From assembly GCF_910592395.1 (NCBI RefSeq), contig NC_088312.1, positions 10,912,001 to 10,976,000 on the forward strand: a DNA stretch of 64,000 nt, in the 5' to 3' direction. The notes beneath the pieces are model-generated. The model saw only the letters and a program-made list of their open reading frames with translations, was not told the origin of the DNA and searched no databases. Shown piece after piece: positions 22,801 through 34,800 of the stretch; positions within the stretch are counted from its first letter, which is position 1; each line of letters opens with the position of its first letter. A program made the position numbers and the translations under genes. This DNA is from Lineus longissimus (lineage: Eukaryota > Nemertea > Pilidiophora > Heteronemertea > Lineidae).

Positions 22801-25800
22801 TTGTGCAAATGGGGGGGGATCAGATAAGAACGGCTACATTGCTATGATTTAACTTGTTTTTTAGTCATTTTCACTCACCTAGCTCCAGAGATGGAATGTA
22901 GACAGGCTTCTGAGCAATCTGGAGACAATACAATAATGCTCCGTAGAGATTAGCGCGGACCCGCTGCAACCCACCGCCTGGAAGTGTGAAAATATATTTC
23001 AAAGAAATACGTCATCAGAAATGTAACAGAAAAAATCAAACGAAAAAACAATGCGACAGGCATTGGTAAAAAGAGGGTTTTCCAAGGCACTTAGGATGGA
23101 TCTCGTCTCGTAACGAACTTAAGGCAAGGTGAAAAGTCAAATAATGGTTAACGAGAATTTGGGATTCTCCACAGGGTGGCCCAGAATTATTTTCCCATGC
23201 ACAATAGAATTCTACTGTGTATCCATTGTGTGAGGGAAAATAATTCTGAGCCACCCTGTAGTATTAGCCACACAGAGGCAACCAGCAAACCAGCCAATAC
23301 TTTTATGGAAAAGCTTTCCTTCTTCTTGGAACTTACTAGTACGTAGAATATGATCAATGAGTCCCTTGAGAACGACTTGAAGAGAAGACGCAAACAGTGT
23401 GCGCGATCCTTTTTTCTGACCAAAGTTTGATCCCTCCTCATTGGATGCATCCTCCAGGTCTTCGCCCACCATCTCCGTCAACTGGTCACTGATGAAACAC
23501 TGACGAAGATTGGCGAGTAACGTTAGGATGACGCTGGCTGCTAGGACGGTGAGCTCTGAGAGAGCATCCTCACTTGATATCTGAAGCAGGAAGTTGTAGA
23601 ATGTTTATTAGATTCTAGGCAATCTAAAACGAATTATTGATATCACAAATATCTGTCACTTTGGAAGAGGTTTTGAATATTCTCTGTGGTGATGCGAGTC
23701 CAATTACGATTTCCTAAAGATTCATCCAAAGGGATGGTCTGGGTGCTTGAATACAAGGACACTTAGAAACCATCTTAAGATCTAGACAGCAAAAAGAGTT
23801 CATTCGGGGCAATTTCAGGGGAACTGGAGAAGGAATGCCCAAGAGTTGTTGACGAGAACCAGGAAGACCCTAAGAGCAAGTGGAAACATTCTGTAAAAGC
23901 AAAGGGCAGGTTTGAGGTTGTCTTGACTCTTGTGGGATCCGAAACAGCCCCAAATAGGTGGAGGAAAACTGAGGACAACCAAGGATTCAAGTCCAGGATT
24001 TTGAATTTCAGCTCACCTCCATGAAGAGATCCTGCAGTAACTCAAAGATGATGCTCTGCCTCTCCTCCCCAGCCAGCAATTCAACAGGACATGCCGTCAG
24101 CAGGATCTCAACAACATGGCGCCACGCGTCGAACATACACTTCTTGGCATGGAGACTCTCTCGCATGTTGTTGCGGTCGACGACGACCGCCAAGATTTGC
24201 TGAATCTCCTGCAAAAGTCAGATTATATGATTCTAAAGTTTCCTAAAATTAGAATGGCCATGAACTTGGTTCAATGACATATATTTGTCGCGTTTATAGT
24301 TAGATAAAAGAAGCCCATAATTCTAAGAAGCCCACACTTTCACTTTTGACTCAAATTATAGTAGAAAGAAGAACAGATGCCATGCTATCATCTGGGAATA
24401 TTCCCTATAAACCAGCATATTAGACTGACATTCTAAAAGTTAGACGACATTTTCTTCACCCGCTTTCTGATAGTCACATTGCACTCTTGATCTGTATGTA
24501 CAGTGGAACCTCCCTCAGCAGACACCACTCTATTAAGGACAACCTCTCTATTAAGGACAACCTCTCTAATAAGGACACTAGTTTTGGTCCGAAATTGGTG
24601 GCTTCCAATCAATTTGACCTCTCTAATCAGGACACCTCTCTATTAATGACAGCATTTATCCGTCCCAAGGGTGTCCTTAATAGAGAGGTTTTACCGTACG
24701 TGTAGCCTAACTTACATCAATCATGATTCTCCTCTGCGTGGCTGCGGCCGACCCCTGCAAATTATTGTTCAACTCATTCATCATGAGGTTATGGAGCGTC
24801 TTCACGCTGCAGTACCGGATGCCGCGCTCATTTTTGACTTCCTGAGATTCGATGAACTGTTCGATAGATTCGCGATCGAAGAACTCCAACATGGGCATAC
24901 TGGGGAATTCCAGTCCTTGAGCGAGACCTATAGTCTCGAGCAGGAGCAGGATTTTCTGTTTCGTTTGTCCACCTGGAATGTATTAATAATGTTGTCACAT
25001 TTTAATCGATATTTTCTAGTCTGGGGGAGCGGTAGACCTGCAGATCCTTATTTTTTTGGTTGTGACTTTAACAGTTCAGTAAAATCACAACAAGCGTTAT
25101 TTTGGTTTCATGATTGACCTGCAAAGATTGAAATTTAGCTACAACTAACCTGCCATGAATGTTTTATTCTGCTGGACCTGTGTCCGATGGAATGCTGTCT
25201 GGTCAAGGTCAAAATGCGTCGCATCTTGGTCAAGCCCAAAATCTGTAATTGTAAAAAAATAAACAATAGTGAGACGTTTACTACGTTAAGAGGTCATAAT
25301 ATATCAAAGATGTCTAAGTTTTCAATACTGGGTCAACATACACATCAAATTTGATTCGCTTTACATGTATATGAGCATAAAAGCTCCACATATTCATCAA
25401 CTTTCACATTTTAGTTTCATTATATTCTAGGGATAGTTGGGAGAGTACCAATTTTCAATCTCAAGGTCACTATTTACACCAAATAGAAACCACAATGTTA
25501 CACAATATCACTGCAGACATTGAAAAGAAAAAGAAGAAATCCATCTTACTTCCAGTTGAGGGCAGGACAGGCGAATCGTCCAGTAGCAACTTCATCAGAC
25601 GCTGGGTGTTCGACCGCTGACGGTTGATGGAGGTCAGTCGCAGCTCTATAGCGATTGTCTTGACAAGCCAAGCCTGTTGGAGCAGGATGAGGTCTCTATT
25701 ACGACCTACAGATTCAAGAGAAAATTTGATTTATAGCAACAACACTTAACAAGTCTGGTCTGTTTTCTATGGCCATGGACTACACGTATCATGATGTTTG

Positions 25801-28800
25801 GTCAACCCAGGAACCTCCTGACTAGTAGGCTTGCATTCAGGGGACAGATAAAAACAGAACTCTATAGTCAATACTACAACTAGACGGAGGGCGCACTTGA
25901 ACAGGACTAATTTGGGAAAGTTGTGCCATATAAATAACAATTTTATTATTATTATTAGGGTAAATAATGATCATTTTAGATGAATAAAAGAGGTAATACT
26001 CACTTTCTGCCTGTGAGAATGGCAGGTGCTGCAGATGTCGGTAGAAGAAGTCGTAAGTCGTCCTCAGGTACCGCATGGTCGGGTCTGATGTGTCCTTGTT
26101 AGCACATAGCATGTAGATGAGGTGATAACAGAGCTCGGCAAGGACAGGGGTGTCGTTCATACAGGTTGGACCAGATTTCGAACCGACACCATGTTCAATA
26201 ACACTCAGGATGGAATGAAGGCAAGTCCTTGGAGACCGCAGGACACCTGGATATACAAATGTTGAGTGGTTAAGAAAAAAGTTTGATATTAAATATCAAA
26301 AGGGGTCTATAAGCAGGATCAGAGGGGCTAATTTGACTGATATACACAGTAAGGGCCCTGATATACACAGTAAGGGCCCTGGGTCATGTCAGATTCAGCA
26401 CTAAATGAATTCCTTGTACAAGCGTGAATCATTTTGACGTACTGTGAGATGTGAGAGACCCCTATTGGCGAATTTGCATAACTTTACCTTGCCTGCCTAG
26501 CTGCTGCCTATATTTTCCCTTTAATAAGGTAACCATTGAAGAAGTACCATCAACATGAATCGTCGATACTGTAAAAATGGATGCAGTTGTTTTTCTTTTC
26601 CTTTTTCTCCCCACTAATATCAACACTATTCACATACACAGCTCAGGAATGCTGACTACTCCAAGTGAGTTTACCTTGCAACATGTAGCTGATTTTGGCA
26701 CACTACTTGTATTCAGGACAAGCTTTGTACATGTACATGTATTTGCCTGGTACAAGAGGACACCGGTGCAAAGAATTTTAAACAAATAGCCTGCTCAATA
26801 AAGGCTTGGAAACGTGTGGGAACTGCCAGTGCTTTTTGTGTCCGCACCGCTAAAGACTCTGTCTATTGGGATCCTTTGCCCCCCTCCCCCTTTGACATCG
26901 AGCACAAACATTAAAGTCATATGCCGGTTGTCTTAAGGAGCACACAGCAATGAGGTAGAGGAGCAATATCCATCACGCTTTACCTGGATCTTGCAAATTA
27001 GTTTTGTAAACTGGTTTCCTGAGCTCAAAGCCGAGAAGACAGTGGGCTATATTTGGTGATGCTTGGTCCACACTCTGCAATAATAGTTTCATGATGCTCT
27101 GCCGGGTGGCGTTACGGATTTGGGACACACTTGGATCCTCTCCTGAAAGGACATAAAAACATGCTATCGAACTGTTCATATGACATAAACTTGGGCAAGT
27201 CACATCATTTTGGAGACTCCACACTCGAAACATATTTCCTTCATTAGATCAAAGTCCTGAAAGTATTTTCTAGAAATCTTATTGTGACTTCGATCCAGTT
27301 TCAACACTTTTAGCATGTTATCAGAACAGAATTCGCCCAGATATGAGAGAGAACCTATTCCCAATGATTGACTTACCCAGATAATTATAAAAGCAATACC
27401 TCACAATATCTGGAATGGAATCACCAGTTGCTTCAAATGATACGGTAAACTGGGAGTCCTCACATGATATTTCATATTATTTCACTTCCACTCACCTGTT
27501 TGTAAGACATCCTCTTCTTCGATGACCTCTGGGTCATCAGCCTCCAAACACTCGACAAAGCCATGCAAGATGATCTGGTACAGGTCCTGAAGACAAATCA
27601 TACCACCATCAGCAACATGAGTAACACCCACATTAGTACAGCCTAGTGCGTGAAGTTTGCCACACCAATAGCATTCCGCGAAGATGACGTCACTGCAGCT
27701 GCTGTCTTCTATTTCCCCATCGCTGAATTACAAGCAATGTCGGACAAACATGCCGTTTCGTAATGGATTCAGGCTTTCTAACTAGGGCAGTTAGATTCAA
27801 TCTGGCACATGTCCGAGTGTTGGAAATACTACATAATTGTTCTGAATGTTTCTCTCTGACTCTATGGTATCATTCATGCTAAAAACAATGCAGGGTCAAA
27901 GATAATTGACTTTGAAATAAGCTCAAATGCGTAGAAATAAGTGTCGATGTCCGACTGTCACGTGACTAAAACGTCATCAATATCTTATGCAAATGACCTT
28001 GTGAGCTATAAATAGTAACTTCGCGGAATGCTATTAATGCACTCTGGTGTATCAATCACTTCAGCAACATTTAGACATTCAGCGGAGTTCAGCTTACAGT
28101 ACAGAAGCAACAAATCACTTCAATTTTCGAATTCGTTTGCGAGGATCTCAGAAACATAACTGTGTTGTTTGTAAATTTTGTACAAGTACTCCATTACTAA
28201 TCCGAAAAGCTTTAATCACTCACTACTAATTTGCTAATTAGTGATATTACTCTCATTGAACGTAACATTTTGATAAATACTTCACCTCATTGACTGTGAA
28301 GAGGCCAACCAACTCTTGCTGGACCTTTGGTGTCTGACAAACATGATAGAGGATCTGGACAGCGGCCAGAGCATGTTCAGGGTTGGTACTGTTGTGACTG
28401 ATATACCTAAAATCGCAAATATTTTATTAAACATATCAAAAGGACTTTATCTGCACGACAGGAAAAGAAGACTTTGAATGGTGATAGATTCATGAACATA
28501 ATTGTCAATAGTTTGATCACCCTTTTGAACAACAGGATGGCCATGTCCCCGTAATCCGGCACTCGGTTTGGCCCAGGTGATGGGAAATAGCGACATATCA
28601 CGGACGTTCCCTGACAACGTACCTTACAACATTGACCATGTGGTCAGCTTTGGCTGTTCTAGGGTTAACACCCAGGAGGAGTTTATCCAGGGGAGACACG
28701 AGAGCAGACGAACCGCCATCTCGTAACAAGTCCAAGAACTGATCCTGGCGATTTAGCACTGTTGCTATCATCTTCAGGCAAAAGAGGGCAGCCTTGTCCA

Positions 28801-31800
28801 TATTGGCCTTGCCGGGGTATGTTGTGTATAGATCGAGATTGCGTACGACTTCGTCTATGATGAACAGAACCTGCGTGAAGAAATTACCACGGTCGGTTCA
28901 ATTTTTAGCAACGTGACGTACAAACTACTTAAACACAAGAAGACATTCATTTTTTACTCATAGAAAGAGTGCCAAATCAGAAGTCACTGAATACTATTAT
29001 TACCGTATTAGTACTGATGATTAGTCCAAGTCTCTTGTAGCATTACAACCCACAATGTTCAGAAGCAATTAGAATGTAGTTCTTGTAAAAATTGTTGTAA
29101 TCAACTAAGTTCCAATTCTGAAACTCCAAAGAAAGCAGCTCTCTTTATAGGAGAGGGGGGAAAAATTGCCGATAAATTCTTACCATTTTGAGGAGACCTC
29201 CATCATTCATGAGATGAATCATGAGTGAGTAACCTGGGGATTTGCCTCCAACCTGCATGTCGGCGTGGGTGTCTACAAAGTCCTCTGGCACCATCTCATA
29301 CTGGAGGAGAAGCTTGTGGAACAACTCCAATGCACCTACCGCGACTGCCCACTGAAGAGGAAAGTAGGATACTTTTGACATTTTTGACAGCGCTCAAAGG
29401 CAAACAAGAACAGACCTTAAAGGGAACGTTATTGTCCTACTTCAAGGGACTACATGTATAAGTAAAAAGTAAAGTTTGTTTATTATAGTGTCAACCCAAA
29501 TGAAAGGGCCAGCCAGCTTTCGGCTAATGAGACGCTCTTTACTTCCAACTCCAATCTCTAATGCCAGGCGCCTGGCGAGAAGGCAGTTTGTACCCTATAT
29601 GTAACAAGCTGGCGGCTAACCAACCGGCCATATCAGAAAGAGGGTTACCAGCGGGCCTTGAACGTTCGACCTTTAATTCACGAGGCGGACGCCTTTATCA
29701 CTAGGCTATCGAGATCGTTGTATGTATGCCAGGGTTTCCACTTTCTAGAAACTCATGCCAGTTCATCCAGGGACACAGATCTGGGTTCTTCCTTGGACTC
29801 TTACCTGGGCTCAATTCCATGCCTGACGATTTGTTTTAACCATTGAGCTATGTTTAACCATTGAGCTATGTAGCTCCTCCATCAGTTACTCTAATTACAG
29901 TAGAACCTCTCTATTGAGGACACCCTCCGGACTGACAAGTGCTGTCCATAATAGAGAGGTGTACTGATTAGAGAGGTCAAATTGAATGGAAACAACCAAT
30001 TTGGGACCAAACCTATTGTCCTTAATTGAGAGGTTGTCCTTAATAGAGAGGAGTCCGCTAAGGGAGGTTCCACTGTAACTTGGTTGCACCAAAATCGCCT
30101 CGAAATATATTCTTCGAATTTACGACAAAAGCACAGCTTACCTTCTCCGCTGGATTTTTGTAAGCTCTTGTATTGAACTTGAGGAAGACGCAGTCCCGAA
30201 TAAAGTCAAGATATGGATCGAATCCAGGAGCTCGATATCCTGCCCCGAGGCCAGCAGGGATGGGAATATTGGTGAGTGAGCCGACTAACTTCATGAAGGA
30301 TGTGGTCATGGGGAACTCCTCGTTCCTTGCCTCGACTTCGTCAAGTTCTATTTTCATTCCTCCCGATTGTTGCATAGAGGTACTGGATACTGTAGGTATA
30401 ATCTGCAAAGGAAAGACCAAAATCACTGCAAGACTGAAAACTAAATCAAAGTAAAGTTTATTGGTTTAATAGCCCTTTATCAAGGACAAGTCATGACCAC
30501 GAAGGAACTTGGGTAAAAAGCCGGTGTTTGGGTGCTCTGAAATCCCCAGATTCGACACGACGTGAATTAAACTGCTGATGACAGTCTCTTACTTCCAACA
30601 TAAGGGTCTTACATATACGTATATGAGAATGAAAAATTCCTAAACAATGACTGCAGCATTGGTGCACAATATTGAGCATGATGGCCTTATCTACCAAGCA
30701 GAAATACAGCTCCTTTCAGGAGACTACCCAGTGCGAAAGAAAGCCTTCATCACAAACCTGGGACGACTCCAGTGACTGCCACAACGTCAATCCTATCTCT
30801 GCTGTTTTTGCGAACGCTGCCAGCGTCTGGAGTATTTCTCCTTTGAGGACAGCAGGAATACTACAGGCCAGCAGGCCAAAGAAAAGGAAGATACTCATCC
30901 ACTGTTGATTCTCACACAGGGCTACTCGGGCACTTTCATCCTGCAGAAAGATGTCATTACATTTGTTATCCAGTTATGATTCAGGGACAAAAAGTCAAGT
31001 ACAGTAGAACCTCTCTATTAAGGACACCCTCGGAACTGACAAGTACTGTCCTTAATAGAGAGATGTCCTGATTAGAGAGGTCAAATTGAATGGAAACACC
31101 CAATTCGGGACCAAAAGTAGTGTCCTTAATAGAGAGGTTGTCCTTGATATAGAGGTGTCCGCTAAGGGAGGTTCCAATGTATATGACAACATATACTCTT
31201 TAATTTTACACCTACTAGTATTACTAGTAGCCAACGGGGCTCTAAGGGTACAAACTTCAATACATTCAATTGCTTTGGTGTCAAATTATACCTGATGGAA
31301 TCTTTTGCATTGGTTGGAAGTACTTGGGATAAAATTTGTGAAGAGAATTTCTTTACAACACCAAAGCAAAGACATGCTGTTAATGGCAATGAAAAGCTGC
31401 ATATCGTACAAGCTATGATGAAGTCAACAGATAGAAAGCCATCTCCCTAATAATCAACAGGCAGTTTCTCATTTGTGAAAATGAAAAATGATATTCTAAT
31501 CTTAAGCGTGAGATTACCTGTTCAGCTATGCACCTCATCAGCTGTAAGACAGAGACGAGTCCGTCAAGTTCCTGAGGTGTGATGCCCCGGTGATGGGCAT
31601 GACGGTAGATCTGGGTCACATCCATCCCAGAGGGATATTCTTGTCGCAAACTCGTCAAATACTGGTTGAACGACGCAAAGAAATGATCCCAGGAAACTGT
31701 GCTCGCCTGACCACCTGAAATTTGGACAGAAAATGCATTAGAAGAATAAAATTATGTCCTTTACAGATGGTCAAATAATCAAATTTCTAGGAAAAAAGAA

Positions 31801-34800
31801 AATGCAACCCGCGTCCACATTCTCCCCCAAAAAAGGGATGGTGAACAAAGGCAAATTTGCATCACACCGTCGTGTTCTTTTGGACCAACGGTGTAAAAGT
31901 TGGATCAGTCGAGCGCAAAAGAAAGACTGCAACAAATCATCTCACCATAACTAGTTCCATTTGCCTTGAGGAGGTTGTAACAGTGATGAGCGGCCTCTGC
32001 ACCGTTTGCTAAACCTCGTAACATCCTGACATAAGGTATATAGAGAACAGGCGGGAGCAAGTCACCAGCAAGCCGGATGAACTTGTACAAACTGATCTGA
32101 AGAAGACGAAAGTAAGAATACTGGGTCAACATTTTTGTATAATGTAGCAGTGTTGCGATGTTCAAAATACAATTGTCCCAAGTCGTTTTTAATTACCTTT
32201 TATTTTCAAGAACTTATATGGCGGTGGGAGACTGTCTATAGAGTCAATGACTATGGGAGAGTGTCAAAAGAGTCAATGACTATGTGAAACTGTCAAAAGA
32301 GTCAATGACTATGGGAGAATGTCAAAAGAGTCAATGACTATGGGAGACTGTCAAAAGAGTCAATGACTATGGGAGACTGTCTAAAGAGTCAATGACTATG
32401 GGAGAATGTCAAAAGAGTCAATAACTATGGGAGATTGTCAAAAGAGTCAATGACTATGGGAGACTGTCTAAAGAGTCAATGACTATGGGAGAATGTCAAA
32501 AGAGTCAATAACTATGGGAGATTGTCAAAAGAGTCAATGACTATGGGAGACTGTCTAAAGAGTCAATGACTATGGGAGACTGTCAAAAGAGTCAATGACT
32601 ATGGGAGACTGTCAAAAGAGTCAATGAACAAATTGATACATCTTTAAAGAAACAGAAGTTGGTGTTTTAAAATCTGGGTAGCAACCTAATTTCATGAAAC
32701 TGGCCAAAACTAACGGGCAATTTGATCTGCTATAATGGGCTTCTAACTGACCTGTCGTTGCGGAGGCCTATGATGTATCCTCGAGGCAAATGATCCGCCA
32801 CCCCCTGGACTCAGGGCTGGGTCAATGGGACACCAGTACTCCAAGGACAGCTCCAGATGAAGTGGATCTTTGTAGTAGAAGTCACCAAGCTAGAATAAAA
32901 TATGAGCCAATATGATTTGTAAAGTACTATTATCAAAACAGGGTCCAAATCAAAGACAACTGCTTTCTTGGAGAAAGCAACTCTGACTGTGGATAGGGCA
33001 AACTTCCCTCTGAACCCGTCTTTCAAATCTGCATCACCAACTTACCAAGCAGAGGAGCTGTTCGAAATCCCTTGGGAGATTGGAAGGTGGCGTGAGACCT
33101 TCTTGAAGATGAGCCATGACGATGCGGGCAGTCTCATCACCACGATTACGCAGTTCCTTCACCTGTAAATGTAATATTGATATCATATCAGTTAATATAA
33201 TCCAAAGTCTAAATGCAGACGTCAACTATAACCTCGAAGTTTATACGTCCATCCCGGTATGTCTCCCAAAAATTCATTCATGAGCAGCAAGCTAACATGT
33301 CAAAACTAGATACAGTGGAACCTCCCTTAGTGGACACCTCTCTATTAAGGACAACCTCCCTATTCAGGACACTAGTTTTGGTCCCAAAGTGGCGGTTTTC
33401 ATTCAATTTGACCTCTCAATCAGGACACCTCTCTATTAAGGACAGCACTTGTCAGTCCCGAGGGTGTCCTTAATAGAGAGGTTCTGCAATAATTTTCACG
33501 CTGGTATAAAAAAAGTTAATTGTCACCAACCTTTAGTGGCATCTGGACAAGAAAGTCGATTATGATGCCATGCAGACGTCGAACATAGAATTCCTCATTA
33601 TGGAATACTTCGGAGCCAATCACAGCCTCTTTCAGGAAGCTGAACGCACCATCTTGTATCGCTGTCTCCGCTATATTCTCATCCTGTTCACAGTAGTCGC
33701 CCCAAACTGAAACAAAAGTTCAACAGGAGTTTAAAGGGGGACTACGGTATAGGCAGGAGCAGAGGGGCTAATTAGGCCATCTTCAGGTGATTAATATGCA
33801 CAATAAGGGCCCTGGGTCATGTCAGATTCAGCACTAAATATATTCCTCATAAAAGCGTGAATCATTTCGATGTAGTGTGAGATGTGAGAGACCCCTATTG
33901 GCGGCTTCATGTAACTTTATCTTGCCTGCCTAGCTGTTGCCTATATTGTCCCTTTAATACAGGGACTTGAGAAATGATGAGGAAATAATTCGGATTGGAT
34001 AAGTCATGGATACTTCTTGGCAAACAGAAACCAACCTACTGATAGAAATATGCATTGCTTTTGTAATCAGTAGTGTCCATCCATGATTGAAAAAGAGAAG
34101 AATTGCTCTCACTGCCAACAGTTCACATCATCAGGTCAGTCCTCTGAATAGATTTCAAATTTACTCTCGACTTTCTTGAGAATATATTGGCTGAGTTGAA
34201 GTGTTGGGAAGGTTTTTCAGAATCTGCCAAATCTACTGACTCAAATCCGTCCCGATCACACTTATCATTCTGAAACAAATTTGGTCCCCTTTTGCTCATA
34301 TGGCTCAAAGTCATACCTTGCCCAAGATTTTGTTGTGACAGTGTTCGCAGAGTCTGGGCCCAGGCAAACTGGAGGACAGCTTTGATGCCCTTGTTGGTCC
34401 ACCCGTCCTCTGATGTGACTTCATTGTGGATGTCCCCAATATAATCTTCATCGGAGACAATGGGGAGCTTCTTTATCAGTTCTTGAAAAAAAGAGAGAGA
34501 AATTAAATTGACTGAAAATCAACTATTTTTCCCAGTAAGACTACATAAAACTTGACACTAAGTTAAGCAACCAAGGTCATGATGTGCAAAGTGTCATCAG
34601 AATTCTATAAATTATGGCACAAATGCTAGGATTCTGCTTAAAGTAAACTACATGCTCTTGATGAGGATGACCCAAAAGAGAAATCTGTTAACCAAGTACA
34701 CTGACTCACATGAAGCGATGGCATTCAAATAAATATGAAATAATCCTTACCTTCCCCTTCCTCCTGGTCAAGGATACTAACATCAAAACAGTACAGTGCT